NCBI GenBank assembly: GCA_025459265.1
Contig: JALOQX010000057.1
Coordinates: 1 to 41,007 of the forward strand
Direction of reading: 5' to 3'
DNA: 41,007 nucleotides
DNA from: Pirellulaceae bacterium
GTDB taxonomy: Bacteria; Planctomycetota; Planctomycetia; Pirellulales; Pirellulaceae
Made by a program: the position numbers and the translations under genes. The notes under the pieces were generated by a model. That model saw only the letters and a list, made by a program, of their open reading frames with translations. It was not told the origin of the DNA and did no database searches. This document shows positions 7,680-16,745 of the stretch, piece after piece. Positions within the stretch are counted from its first letter, which is position 1; the number at the start of each line of letters is the position of its first letter.

Positions 7680-10367
7680 TTATTCGATCGCGTACTGGAA
7701 CGAGCCGTCGTCGTCGAGCCCGACGGATACGCGGCTGATTGCGACCCCCTCCGCCAGGCGGGCCAGGAACTCGGCCGAGAGCTCCGGCAACAGGGTGCGC
7801 GTCAGGATGTGATCGACGTTCCGCGCGCCGGTGTCGACCTCCGTGCACCGCTGGACGATCGTGTCCACCAGTTCCGGCGAGTAGCTGAACGTCGCCTTGT
7901 AGTTCTCCGCGACGCGTTGGGCGATCTTGCCCAGTTTCAGGCGGATGATCTGCCGCATGACGTCGTCGCGCAGCGGGTAGTAGGGAATGATCTCCAGTCG
8001 CCCGAGAAAGGCCGGTTTGAAGATGGCCAGGAGTTCCTGGTAGACGGCGCCCACGAAGGCATCCGGTTCCGGGATGGTGTCCGGGTCAGCGCACATCTTT
8101 TTGATGGGCTCGCTGCCGGCGTTCGTGGTCATCAGAATGACGGTGTTCTTGAAGTCGATGTCGCGTCCCTCACTGTCGCGCATAATCCCCTTGTCGAAGA
8201 CCTGGTAAAAGATCTCCTGCACGCCGGGGTGCGACTTTTCCATTTCGTCCAGCAGGACGACGCTGTACGGCTTGCGGCGGACGGCTTCAGTCAGCACCCC
8301 GCCTTTGCCGTATCCGACATAGCCGGGCGGGGAGCCCATGAGCAGCGAGACTTTGTGTTCTTCCTTGAATTCGGACATGTTGATGACGGTCATATTCTGT
8401 TCGCCGCCATAGAGCAGGCTGGCCAGCGTGATGGCTGTTTCTGTTTTCCCCACGCCGCTGGGTCCGGCCAGCAGAAAGACGCCGATGGGGGTCCGCGGGT
8501 CGCGCAAGCTGGCGCGCGACGTGCGCACGCTCTTGGCAATGCGATCCAGCGCATGCGACTGGCCCACGATGGATTCTTCCATCAGCTCCTTGAGGTTCAG
8601 GACGGTCTTGATTTCATTGGCCACCATGCGCCCCAGGGGGATGCCGGTCCAGGCGGACACGGTCTCGGCCACCGCCTGGGCGGTGACATACGGAAACACG
8701 AGCGGATGTTCGCCCTGGAGAGCGCGCAGCTGGGTCTCGGCCTCCTGCAGCTGCGTGCGCAGGGCGGTCACATCCGGCGCGGCCTCGGTGCTGACCGCGG
8801 CGGGCGGTTCCCCTTCGGTCGGCGCGGTCGCGCCGTGGGCATCTTCGAGCTTGCCGAGGAGCTCGCGGATCAGCGTGGCCAGGCGTTTTTCCTCTTCCCA
8901 CCGCTGCTGGAGCCCGGCCAATTCCTCCTGGGCCACCCGCTTCTGGTCCTCAAGTTCAGCCAGCTGCTGCGCGTGCTCCGCCCCCGCGCGCTCCTCGCGC
9001 TGCAGGATTCCGGCCAGCACATCCAGCTGCTCGATCCGCCGCTGGCAGTCTTCGATGGCGGGGGGCGTGGCCGACTGACTCAGGCCGATGCGAGCGCAGG
9101 TGGTATCGAGCAGACTGACGGACTTGTCGGGTAATTGACGCCCGGAGATGTACCGGCTGGAGAGGCGCACGGCATCTTCCACGGCTTCGTTGAGGACGCG
9201 GACACCGTGGTGTTTTTCCAGCGTGCCGACCAGGCCGCGCATCATGGCGATGGCCGTTTTGACCTCCGGCTCATCCACTTTGACGACCTGAAAGCGACGG
9301 GTCAGGGCCGCGTCTTTTTCGAAGTACTCCTTGTATTCCGACCAGGTGGTCGCGGCGATCGTGCGCAGCTCGCCACGGGCCAGCGCCGGTTTGAGCAGGT
9401 TTGCGGCGTCCCCCTGCCCCGCTCCGCCGCCAGCGCCGATCATCGTGTGCGCTTCATCGATGAACAGGATGATCGGGGTGGCGGACGCCTTGACTTCGCT
9501 GATGACCGACTTGAGGCGATTCTCAAACTCGCCCCGGACCCCGGCCCCCGCCTGCAGGAGTCCCAGGTCGAGCGTCCGGAGCGACACGTGCTGCAGTGCC
9601 GGCGGCACCTCTGCGGCGACGATCCGCAGGGCAAACCCTTCCACCACCGCCGTCTTGCCCACCCCCGCCTCGCCTGTCAGGATCGGGTTGTTCTGCCGAC
9701 GGCGCGTCAGGATGTCGATGACCTGGCGGATCTCGGCGTCCCGGCCGAGAACCGGGTCAATCTGTCCCTGTCGGGCGCGCTCGGTCAGGTCGATGGTGAA
9801 CTGATCGAGCGCCGGCGTCCGCGAAGCGCCTCCCGTGCGCGGCGCCGTGTCCCGGGTCTCGGCATGGGCCGGTTCCGGCACCTGGCCCGCCTCGTCGGTC
9901 CCCGCCACAATCGTGGCCAGTTCCTGCCGCAGGGCTTCGAGCGAAATGTGTCCGAATTCCTTCGACGCGCCGTGGGCAACGCGGCCCAGCGCTTCGTCGC
10001 CCAACAGCGCACACAGTACGTGGCCGCTGCGCACCGCCCGCTCGGAATAGTCCACCGAACAGACCAGCCAGGCATCGCGCATCAGATCGATCACATTCAG
10101 GCTCAGCGCCGGCGACCGCGCATTGCCTGTCTTGAACCGGTCGACGACGCGCGTCAGGTCGGCCGCCAGGCGGGATTGATCCACCCCGTACTGCCGCAGA
10201 ATCGCCGCCACATCCGTATTGGGCGTCTCCAGGATCTTGAGCAGCCAGTGTTCAATCTCGACGTTGTAGTTGGTACGCGACAGGCAGAAGCCGGCCGCCG
10301 CCTCGAGGGTGCGCCGTAGCGTGTCATTGAGCCGTCCAACCAACTGCTTGAGGTTCACCTGCACCAC
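7680..10367 (-). CDS. clpV: ClpV AAA+ ATPase (TssH)
   Basis: This 895-residue protein disassembles contracted sheaths. It has a Clp N-domain (about 1-150), a first AAA+ module with Walker A GEAGVGKT (232-239) and Walker B LFIDEAHT (301-308), a coiled-coil middle region (about 440-555) and a second AAA+ module with Walker A GPSGVGKT (635-642). Length and order fit ClpV rather than ClpB, because the middle domain is short and the gene lies in a T6SS block. The start is GTG, with a second GTG next to it, preceded by AAAGGGGAC. It follows tssG by 91 bp and precedes hcp. Confidence 0.93.
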   Translation of the reverse strand: MVQVNLKQLVGRLNDTLRRTLEAAAGFCLSRTNYNVEIEHWLLKILETPNTDVAAILRQYGVDQSRLAADLTRVVDRFKTGNARSPALSLNVIDLMRDAWLVCSVDYSERAVRSGHVLCALLGDEALGRVAHGASKEFGHISLEALRQELATIVAGTDEAGQVPEPAHAETRDTAPRTGGASRTPALDQFTIDLTERARQGQIDPVLGRDAEIRQVIDILTRRRQNNPILTGEAGVGKTAVVEGFALRIVAAEVPPALQHVSLRTLDLGLLQAGAGVRGEFENRLKSVISEVKASATPIILFIDEAHTMIGAGGGAGQGDAANLLKPALARGELRTIAATTWSEYKEYFEKDAALTRRFQVVKVDEPEVKTAIAMMRGLVGTLEKHHGVRVLNEAVEDAVRLSSRYISGRQLPDKSVSLLDTTCARIGLSQSATPPAIEDCQRRIEQLDVLAGILQREERAGAEHAQQLAELEDQKRVAQEELAGLQQRWEEEKRLATLIRELLGKLEDAHGATAPTEGEPPAAVSTEAAPDVTALRTQLQEAETQLRALQGEHPLVFPYVTAQAVAETVSAWTGIPLGRMVANEIKTVLNLKELMEESIVGQSHALDRIAKSVRTSRASLRDPRTPIGVFLLAGPSGVGKTETAITLASLLYGGEQNMTVINMSEFKEEHKVSLLMGSPPGYVGYGKGGVLTEAVRRKPYSVVLLDEMEKSHPGVQEIFYQVFDKGIMRDSEGRDIDFKNTVILMTTNAGSEPIKKMCADPDTIPEPDAFVGAVYQELLAIFKPAFLGRLEIIPYYPLRDDVMRQIIRLKLGKIAQRVAENYKATFSYSPELVDTIVQRCTEVDTGARNVDHILTRTLLPELSAEFLARLAEGVAISRVSVGLDDDGSFQYAIE

Positions 10368-10378
10368 ACCTCGTCCCC

Positions 10379-10395
10379 TTTGCTGCTAAAGCAAA
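10379..10395 (-). promoter_or_regulatory. Small hairpin next to the clpV ribosome binding site
   Basis: On the minus strand TTTGCT and AGCAAA pair around a 5-nt loop, directly before GGGGAC, the clpV ribosome binding site, and after a run of seven T. The hcp leader shares TTTAGC followed by AAGGGGAC. A role in tuning translation is possible but unproven. Confidence 0.3.
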
Positions 10396-10458
10396 AAAAT
10401 GACCTGCCTTCACTCTCCGACGCTGCAGACCTCCATCTGGCCGCGGAATGTCCCTCGA

Positions 10459-11598
10459 CTAACATCGCACCTTCGTTGTCCCGTCGGGGCGCCCTTCATC
10501 CGCAAACACGGCGGAATCGGCGTCCCGTGCGGCGGGCTGACCCAACAGCCAGCTATTCCAGCCCAGCCGTGTCGGAGCCGCTGCCGTTTCTCCCAGGCGG
10601 CTGGCGGGCACGTCGGCCGCCCGCAGCACGGGCTGGAGCGCGAAATCGAATGCAGGCCCCACATACAGACGCACCAACTGGCAGACCGCTCGCAGCAGGT
10701 CACCCTCGGGCATGAACCGGCGGAAGGTCTCGTAGCCGAGCGGGCCGACCCGCAGCACAAACATGCTTTCCACGCCCCAGACGCGTTGGCCGGCCAGCGC
10801 GTTGATTCCCAGTGCCGCATACTGACCGCGCGGCCGCTCCCGCGACGCCATCCGCGTCTGGTCAGCGGACTGCAGTGTAAGCCACTGCCCCTGAAACTGT
10901 CGCACCTCCACCGGCTCGTCCAGGAATTCGCCCACCAGGGCCGCCAGCGACACCGCGTTGGGCGGGCGATGTGCCAGTGTGCCGCCGAAGTAGATGGCCG
11001 TCATGTCGTCGAACTGCAGCCGATCGCGCAGCCGCGACTGACCCAGCCCGACCAAGGCGAACAAACAGGCGGTATACGGATCCTCCTCGCGCGCCTCCGC
11101 CGTCCCCCGCGCATGCTCGAAGACAATCGGCAGGCGATACTTGGCCCAGGCGCGGTAGAACAGGGAGGCCAGTCGGTGATGGAACAGGTCCAGGAAGTCG
11201 CGGAGGGCCAGCTGCCGATTCCGCACGGTATCGATCACGAGCTGCGAGTAATGGCCGGGGAGGACGCCCATCGGTCCGGTCAGCCCCAGGCAAGTGATCG
11301 TCATCGCCACCGGGCGTGCACCGGCGTCGTCCCCCGAGCGGTGCAGCGCCGCGATCGCGGCGGCGGGAAAACGCTGCGAATCGACGACGCGGAACCGGAC
11401 GACTTCCTGGGCCGGTGCCGCGTCGAACCCGACCGGCTGTCGGCGGTGGGCCGCGTCGGCCAGCAGCGCTTCCCGTTCCAGCAGTCGCACCGCCTGGAAG
11501 AAGTCGAACGCTTCCGGCTCACGCGTCAGCCGGTCGGCGGGGCTGCCGGGCGCGCCGCTCCGGACCTGCGACGACGGTGGCTGTTGTGGAGCGTTCAT
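10459..11598 (-). CDS. tssG: T6SS baseplate protein TssG
   Basis: The 379-residue product matches TssG (ImpH/VasB): FDFFQAVRLLER near the N-terminus, then EVVRFRVVDSQRFPAAAI, LTGPMGVLPGHYSQLVID, LRDFLDLFHHRLASLFYRAW and FMPEGDLLRAVCQLVRLYVG. These are standard landmarks of this baseplate wedge protein, which binds TssF and TssK. The ATG at 11598 is preferred, but a GTG three codons upstream (11607) is also possible; neither has a clear ribosome binding site. It lies 30 bp downstream of tssF, so translational coupling is likely. Confidence 0.93.
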   Translation of the reverse strand: MNAPQQPPSSQVRSGAPGSPADRLTREPEAFDFFQAVRLLEREALLADAAHRRQPVGFDAAPAQEVVRFRVVDSQRFPAAAIAALHRSGDDAGARPVAMTITCLGLTGPMGVLPGHYSQLVIDTVRNRQLALRDFLDLFHHRLASLFYRAWAKYRLPIVFEHARGTAEAREEDPYTACLFALVGLGQSRLRDRLQFDDMTAIYFGGTLAHRPPNAVSLAALVGEFLDEPVEVRQFQGQWLTLQSADQTRMASRERPRGQYAALGINALAGQRVWGVESMFVLRVGPLGYETFRRFMPEGDLLRAVCQLVRLYVGPAFDFALQPVLRAADVPASRLGETAAAPTRLGWNSWLLGQPAARDADSAVFADEGRPDGTTKVRC

Positions 11599-11628
11599 AC
11601 GGATCACCGGGTTCCAGTCGGCACCTGC

Positions 11629-13467
11629 TTACACCAGTATTTGTTCCCCCGCGCGGCGCGGACCGGTCCAGAGTACGTCTCGCTTGTTGGTTCCCACGAC
11701 GATTTTTGTGAACGAGTTAAGGGAGCAGTACAGCGCGAGGAATCGATCGAGCACCAGGGCGAAGAGGAATGCGCCCGTGCCATAGTAGCTGTCTTCGTCC
11801 AGTCGCAGACGTACTTCCACGCCGCGTCCGAACGCGGGCTGGCCGCCGTGTCCGATGCGTCCGCTGACGCGCTGATAATCGATGCTCGCGACTCCAGCGA
11901 TGATCTTGCGCGTCACGTCCGAGTCGACGTAATCGTACAGCTTGAGGATCTCCCGCAACGGCTCGGCCCCGTCCGCCCGGTTGACCAGCGACAGGTGGTT
12001 CAGGGTCAGGTGGGAGATCAGTCGCCAGATGGCGCCGTGTCTGCGTGGTGGACGGCGGGTCGGCGTGGGCTGGGTCAGGCACAACAGCTCGACCGGGCCA
12101 CCGGGCACGAGCTGGAGGGCCGGCTGGCCGCCGCCATACGGGAGCCGGGCCGGCACATTGCGATTGAAACAGGTCGTGTCGATGTCGACGTACCAGCCGC
12201 CCGGCGCTGTCGGCTGAAAATCGAGATCGACCAGCGTCAGATACACTTCGGTGCCGACGTCCTCCTTGCCGCCGGCGCGCTCGACCATCCGCCGCGTGGG
12301 GTACCAGAAGCGCGTCGCTTCCCGCCGCAATTGGGCGTGGCGCACCGAGTAGAACGGCAGGAATTCGTGCGCCGCGCCCGCCGGATCGGTCGCCACCACA
12401 CGGTCGATGGAATAGACCTCGTGAGCCCACGGCAGCCGCGGATCGGGAAGCACATGGTATTCAGCCTGCGTGTGTTTCAGCTGGATCGTCTGCGCGCGCT
12501 GGCGATAGAGGTTGACGATCGGTGTGCAGCCCAGCTCGAAAGTCTCGTGCGTGACCGGGCTTTCGAGTTCGGCCACGTAGCGGTCCAGATAGATGAACAG
12601 CTCGGCGCGGGAGGTGTCGGCCAGTGCCGTCCGGGCCTCGTCGGAAAACCCGGTGAAGTCGACAAACCGGAACTTTTCTGGTGCGGCAAAGTACTCGGTC
12701 AGGAGTTGATAGCCGCGGAAGGACCGCGCCGGGTAATCAAACAGCGTTTCGTCGGCCGCGAAACCGACCGGCTGCAGCGACTCGGGGCCGCAGACGACCG
12801 GTCGATCGTCTTGCGGCGTGCGGGCGATGACGATGCCGCGGACGTGGGTCCCCAACAGCTCGAAGAGCTGGTTCAGCACCTGCCACTGGCCGCGCAGGTA
12901 GAAGCGCAGTGGCTGCAACTGCAGCTGACCGATCCGGACGCTCGGCGAGCAGGTTTCCAGGGTGAGTCGCAGGCAGGCCTGACAGTCCGCCGCGAACCGC
13001 ACCGGTGGACCCTCGAACGGTGCGCCGCGCATCGTGGCCTGGCGCACGACGACCGGCTCGAGTCGCACATCATAAGCCGTGCGGAACCGGCAGGGCTGAC
13101 CGTCCACGGGCTGCGTTTCGACCACTGCCCCGCGCGGGATCGTGTAGGGCACCAGCTGGTCGGCCTGCGACGGCTTGAGGCGAAACCGCACGACGGCGCT
13201 GGACGGCACCGGGGCCAGGTAGTGCGGATAGAGAATGCCCAGGATGGCTTCCGCCAGTTCCGGAAAGTCGTCGTCCAGCTTGCGCCGCGTGCGCGCGTTG
13301 ACGTAGGCGAACGCCTCGATCAGACGCTCCACGTGCGGGTCGTCAGACGGCTCGGCCGACAGTCGCAACTGACCCGCCATGTCGGGATAGGCCGCCGCGA
13401 ACTCACCCGCCAACTGCCGAATGTAAGCCAGCTCGCGATGGTAATAGGGCAGCAGTTCGTCGGTCAT
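11629..13467 (-). CDS. tssF: T6SS baseplate protein TssF
   Basis: The 612-residue product is TssF (ImpG/VasA), the large wedge protein. The N-terminus LLPYYHRELAYIRQLAGEFAAAYP and the following HVERLIEAFAYVNARTRRKLDDDFPEL and ILYPHYLAPVPS are diagnostic, as is the FEGPPVRF / TRKIIAGVASIDYQRV series further on. Length is normal for the family. Its ATG overlaps the tssE stop by 4 bp (ATGA), so the two are translationally coupled. Confidence 0.95.
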   Translation of the reverse strand: MTDELLPYYHRELAYIRQLAGEFAAAYPDMAGQLRLSAEPSDDPHVERLIEAFAYVNARTRRKLDDDFPELAEAILGILYPHYLAPVPSSAVVRFRLKPSQADQLVPYTIPRGAVVETQPVDGQPCRFRTAYDVRLEPVVVRQATMRGAPFEGPPVRFAADCQACLRLTLETCSPSVRIGQLQLQPLRFYLRGQWQVLNQLFELLGTHVRGIVIARTPQDDRPVVCGPESLQPVGFAADETLFDYPARSFRGYQLLTEYFAAPEKFRFVDFTGFSDEARTALADTSRAELFIYLDRYVAELESPVTHETFELGCTPIVNLYRQRAQTIQLKHTQAEYHVLPDPRLPWAHEVYSIDRVVATDPAGAAHEFLPFYSVRHAQLRREATRFWYPTRRMVERAGGKEDVGTEVYLTLVDLDFQPTAPGGWYVDIDTTCFNRNVPARLPYGGGQPALQLVPGGPVELLCLTQPTPTRRPPRRHGAIWRLISHLTLNHLSLVNRADGAEPLREILKLYDYVDSDVTRKIIAGVASIDYQRVSGRIGHGGQPAFGRGVEVRLRLDEDSYYGTGAFLFALVLDRFLALYCSLNSFTKIVVGTNKRDVLWTGPRRAGEQILV

Positions 13468-13958
13468 GTCGCGTGCGCCTTCACCTCGACCGTCGAAGAC
13501 ATCGGCTCCAAATCCGAATCGAACACGACTTGCTGCGGTTCGGGCTGCAGGCGGAGGAGCGCATCGATGCGGAACCGCAGGTGCCGCTCGATGTGGGAGG
13601 TGTCGCCCACGAGCGTCACGCGAACCGATTTGAACCGCGGCTCAAACGCGCGAATCGTGTCTTCGATCTCCAGCCGCAGACGCTCCCGCTCCTCGGGCTC
13701 CTGCAGGTTGAACTGGCTGAAGTCGGGGAGTCCGTACGTGACGAGCGACACGTCCAACTCATCCAGGCCAGCAGGAACCAGGCCGCAGCGGCGGCGCGTA
13801 TTGAGCAGGTTTTCCAGGTCGCGCCGCACGGCCTGTGTCACGTCGCGGACAATCTGTGTCCGCGATTTGAACACGCCGCTCTCCACGGCACCGCGCGCTC
13901 CGAGGAGCCGGTCCAGCACCGACGGGAGGATGGGCACGGCATCGGGCGTTCTGGGCAT
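13464..13958 (-). CDS. tssE: T6SS baseplate protein TssE (gp25-like)
   Basis: The 164-residue product has the gp25 lysozyme-like fold of phage baseplates without catalytic function: VLDRLLG at the start, RDLENLLNTRR, DVSLVTYGLPDFSQFN, RLRLEIEDTIRAFEPRFKSVRVTL and a C-terminal FRIDALLRLQPEPQQVVFDSDL. It nucleates the sheath at the baseplate. GGAG lies eight bases before the ATG, and the stop overlaps the tssF start. Confidence 0.93.
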   Translation of the reverse strand: MPRTPDAVPILPSVLDRLLGARGAVESGVFKSRTQIVRDVTQAVRRDLENLLNTRRRCGLVPAGLDELDVSLVTYGLPDFSQFNLQEPEERERLRLEIEDTIRAFEPRFKSVRVTLVGDTSHIERHLRFRIDALLRLQPEPQQVVFDSDLEPMSSTVEVKAHAT

Positions 13959-13996
13959 GGGCGTTCTCCACGTCTCCCCTGGTGAGTGTCAACGCG

Positions 13997-14818
13997 TCAG
14001 GCGGACGTGGGCGCCGCCGGGGCCGGGCCCGCTTCGATTTCCAGCCGCTTCAACTCCAGCAGCGGCAGCTCCCTGCCGTCGGCCTCGAAGACCCGCTGCC
14101 CCACACCCACCACCGGTCCGTCGTCGCCGCCAAGCCAGGACGTGCCGCGGGCCAATCGCGCCAGGTCGTCGCCTTGCGTATAGGTCGTAATATACACCGC
14201 GGGAAGAAAGAGCTCGCTCCCGGTCGTGCCGCGGACCACCATGTGCACGGGCCGCCAGAGCAGATCGCGCGGTCGCTGCGGTGCGTGCAGCTCGATCCGT
14301 TCGATCAGTTCGAACGGCACCCAGTAATACTTGCCGCGCGGGGAATGCACCTCCAGGAACGAGGCGGTACATTCATCCGTGTCCCCGAACGCGGCGAACG
14401 CGGCGCCATCGCACCTGCCACAGAGTGCGGGCCGGGCCGCGATGGCCTCCGTCACCAGTTGGCGGGCCTCGCCCGGTTTCTGCTCCCGCAGCGCCACCAG
14501 CGCCCGCAAATGCAGTTGGACCGCCGCCGACGGCGGCTCGATAAACTCCGGCAACCGCCCCTCGTGAAACACCTGGTGCCGGGCGATTTCAGCGCGAATC
14601 AGCTGCCGAAAGGCCGCGACCGCGAGCGACGTCGGCGGGTCGGGCGGATTGAGTGCATCGAGCTGTTTGTCGGCGCGGTCCCACTCGCCGGACACGCACA
14701 ACAACTCGGCCAGCAGCCAGCGTCGCGCCGTGTCGGCGGGATGCTGGCGCACCTCTTGCGTCGCCAGAGCGAGCGCCTCGCCGAGTTTTCCCTCGTGGTA
14801 CAGGTCACCGGCTGTCAT
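13997..14818 (-). CDS. tagJ: TagJ/ImpE accessory protein
   Basis: The 273-residue product resembles ImpE/TagJ (HsiE). The N-terminal half has TPR-like helices (AGDLYHEGKLGEALALATQEVRQHPADTARRWLLAELLC), and the C-terminal half has SPRGKYYWVPFELIERIEL and PRDLLWRPVHM, a family signature. TagJ proteins bind the TssB N-terminus and help sheath handling by ClpV. The ATG at 14818, preceded by GAGGA, is preferred to a longer frame from 14893. It lies 38 bp before tssE but 315 bp after tssC2, so it may begin a second transcript. Confidence 0.9.
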   Translation of the reverse strand: MTAGDLYHEGKLGEALALATQEVRQHPADTARRWLLAELLCVSGEWDRADKQLDALNPPDPPTSLAVAAFRQLIRAEIARHQVFHEGRLPEFIEPPSAAVQLHLRALVALREQKPGEARQLVTEAIAARPALCGRCDGAAFAAFGDTDECTASFLEVHSPRGKYYWVPFELIERIELHAPQRPRDLLWRPVHMVVRGTTGSELFLPAVYITTYTQGDDLARLARGTSWLGGDDGPVVGVGQRVFEADGRELPLLELKRLEIEAGPAPAAPTSA

Positions 14819-14928
14819 GCTGGTCCTCGTGTGAAAAAAAGTGCCTTGCTTCGAGATCGTCCACGCGCGGCGGCAGGCGCCGCGCCACCCCATCGGCCTC
14901 GCGCCGTCTCATTCATTCCATGTTCGAA

Positions 14929-15025
14929 GTTCGAACGGCGGCTCGGCAGGAGCCTCGCCCTCCCTTGCGGTCGATAGTCGATGTTTGATGTTCGAACGGC
15001 GGCTCGGCAGGAGCCTCGCCCTCCC
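14929..15025. repeat. Two copies of a 36-bp interspersed repeat
   Basis: Exact 36-bp copies lie at 14929-14964 and 14990-15025. Each begins GTTCGAACGG and contains the palindrome GGCTC-ggcag-GAGCC, ending in CTCGCCCTCCC. The same core recurs, as far as I recall, in intergenic DNA of many planctomycete genomes. Both copies lie in the 315-bp gap (14819-15133) between tssC2 and tagJ, where no gene is supported. They may affect read-through into tagJ. Confidence 0.85.
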
Positions 15026-15037
15026 GTCTGCGCCTCG

Positions 15038-15128
15038 CCCTCCGCCCTCCGTCCTCCGCCCTCCGTCCTCCGCCCTCCGTCCTCCGCCCTCCGTCCTCCG
15101 TCCTCCGTCCTCCGCCCTCCGTCCTCCG
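15038..15128. repeat. Heptamer minisatellite, 13 units
   Basis: Thirteen uninterrupted 7-bp units (CCCTCCG or TCCTCCG) begin 13 bp after the second 36-bp repeat and end five bases from the tssC2 stop codon. On the transcribed minus strand each unit contains GGAGG, a Shine-Dalgarno core, so the mRNA would carry 13 in a row. Copy number is likely to vary between strains. Confidence 0.9.
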
Positions 15129-15133
15129 TCCGT

Positions 15134-16711
15134 TCACGTATTCCGTGGCAGCGGGGCGACTTCTGTCACCAGTCGAACCATGGCCGCAATGTCGTCCCGT
15201 TCGTAGTGCGGTTGCAGCTGCATGACGCACTCAAAAGCGCCCGGGACGGAGGGCTTTTCCCGGACCTGAATTTCCGCACCGCGCAGCGGCCGTCGGGCCT
15301 TGACTTCCGGGGACGGACTGCTGTCGGCGGTGATGTAGTCGGCGATCCAGTCGCGCAGGAACCGCTCCAGAGCGGCCGCATCGGAAATCGCGCCGGTCTT
15401 GTCGCGTGCGATGACCTTCAGGAAATGGGCGAAGCGGGCGACGCACAGCATATACTGCGTCATGGCAGAGATGCGCGCGTTCTCGGTCGCTTGGGGAGTC
15501 GCGTACTGCTGCGGCTGCTGGATGGACGGCGTGCTGTAGAACGCCGACCAGGGCGTATCCGGGCAGTCGACCAGGGCGGTGAGTCCCAACTCACTGAGTT
15601 CTCGTTCCCGTTGATCGGTGATCCGCAGTTCGGCGCAGCTTTTCACGGCCACGCCCGGCGCATCGGTGTCGAACGCGGGGGCGGGCAGTCCTGTGACGAG
15701 GCCTCCGTCTTCAAGTCCCACGCGCACGCCGTGCAGGCTGGTGAACCAGCCGGACTGGGCGAAGGAACGCAGCACCACAGCAGCCAGGGCGAAGGCGGCG
15801 CCACCCCACAGGTACTGTTCGAATCGCGACGCCTCTTCCACGAAATGAAAGCGATCCAGGCGCGTGCCATCATCCGCGTAGGGGAGTCGCATGAGGACGC
15901 GGGGGAGGGTCAGGCTGATGAACCGCGCATCCTGCGACTGCCGCAACGCGTTCCATTTCACATAGCGCGGCCGTTCCCAGAGCGACTCCAGTTCGCTGCG
16001 GTGTTCCAGTTCCGCGAATTCGTCCAGTTCCAACATGGAGGGGTGGGCGTTGAGCACGGTGGGGCAGAAGGCCGCGGCCGCGACGCTGCTGAGCTTGCGG
16101 ACGACACTCACATCGTCGTGCGGGTGGTCGGGGGCAAGCCGCGCGTGCACGTCGAAGTCGGCGACGATCAGTCCCAGGGGGACACCGCCCGCCGTGCCGA
16201 AGCTGTCGGTGTAGACCAGCCGGAACCACTCGCTCTGGTCAAACTCGACGGCGTTTTCCAGGTCGGCTTCAAGTTCCGCCCACGCGATGTTGACGACACC
16301 CACCTCGACCGATCGTTCGCCGGACAGATCGGCCACGTGCACGAGGTATTCCAGGCCGCGCCAACTGGCCTCGAGCTTCTGGAAGGCGGGGGCATGCAGC
16401 AGCACGTTCACCTGCCGGCTGATCGCCGCGTCGATCCGGGCGATGTCCTGGAACAGCCGCCGCACGAGGTGATCCACGGTGTACCCGTCGAGACTGCCGA
16501 CCCAGCAGCGGAGTGCCGCCAGCGGGTCGCGCCGCGCCAGAAACTCATCGATCCGCTGCGCCCGCCAGGCGGCATCGTCCCGCGGCGTCTGCGCGGCAGG
16601 CGTGACCGCGTCCTCCCGCGGGGCGGCACCGGCGGGCAGCCGCGACGGCGCGGCATCGTGCGCCGCCTCGGCGACCGGACCGCTCGGCCTGTGCTCTGAG
16701 GGGCCCGTCAA
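15134..16711 (-). CDS. Second TssC-type sheath protein (TssC2, ImpD/TssC40-like)
   Basis: The 525-residue product is a TssC homologue. It has a variable N-terminus of about 120 residues, then ISRQVNVLLHAPAFQKLEASWRGLEYLV, TDSFGTAGGVPLGLIVADFDV, FCPTVLNAHPSML, LPRVLMRLPYADD, FEQYLWGGAAFALAAVVLRSF and a complete C-terminal domain (FAHFLKVIARDKTGA, ARRPLRGAEIQVREKPSVPGAFECVMQLQPHYE). Some T6SS, such as that of Agrobacterium, have two TssC proteins that are both needed, and this could be the TssC40/ImpD type. The start appears to be TTG with GAGGGA upstream; no in-frame ATG fits. It lies 34 bp after tssC1 in the same operon. Confidence 0.88.
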   Translation of the reverse strand: MTGPSEHRPSGPVAEAAHDAAPSRLPAGAAPREDAVTPAAQTPRDDAAWRAQRIDEFLARRDPLAALRCWVGSLDGYTVDHLVRRLFQDIARIDAAISRQVNVLLHAPAFQKLEASWRGLEYLVHVADLSGERSVEVGVVNIAWAELEADLENAVEFDQSEWFRLVYTDSFGTAGGVPLGLIVADFDVHARLAPDHPHDDVSVVRKLSSVAAAAFCPTVLNAHPSMLELDEFAELEHRSELESLWERPRYVKWNALRQSQDARFISLTLPRVLMRLPYADDGTRLDRFHFVEEASRFEQYLWGGAAFALAAVVLRSFAQSGWFTSLHGVRVGLEDGGLVTGLPAPAFDTDAPGVAVKSCAELRITDQRERELSELGLTALVDCPDTPWSAFYSTPSIQQPQQYATPQATENARISAMTQYMLCVARFAHFLKVIARDKTGAISDAAALERFLRDWIADYITADSSPSPEVKARRPLRGAEIQVREKPSVPGAFECVMQLQPHYERDDIAAMVRLVTEVAPLPRNT

Positions 16712-16745
16712 CTTGGTGATCCCTCATTTACGACCTGGCGCAAGA

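Noticed and set aside
5097..9134. A 1345-residue open frame on the plus strand opposite vgrG, hcp and clpV
   Set aside because: It is the antisense of three well-supported genes in a GC-rich genome, where stop codons are rare in antisense frames; it crosses gene borders and has no recognisable domain.
10399..14190. A 1263-residue open frame on the plus strand opposite tssG, tssF and tssE
   Set aside because: It is an antisense frame over three confident genes, with Arg- and Gln-rich low-complexity composition and no domain.
14981..16699. A plus-strand frame starting in the heptamer repeat and running over tssC2
   Set aside because: Its N-terminus is just translated repeat and the rest is antisense to tssC2.
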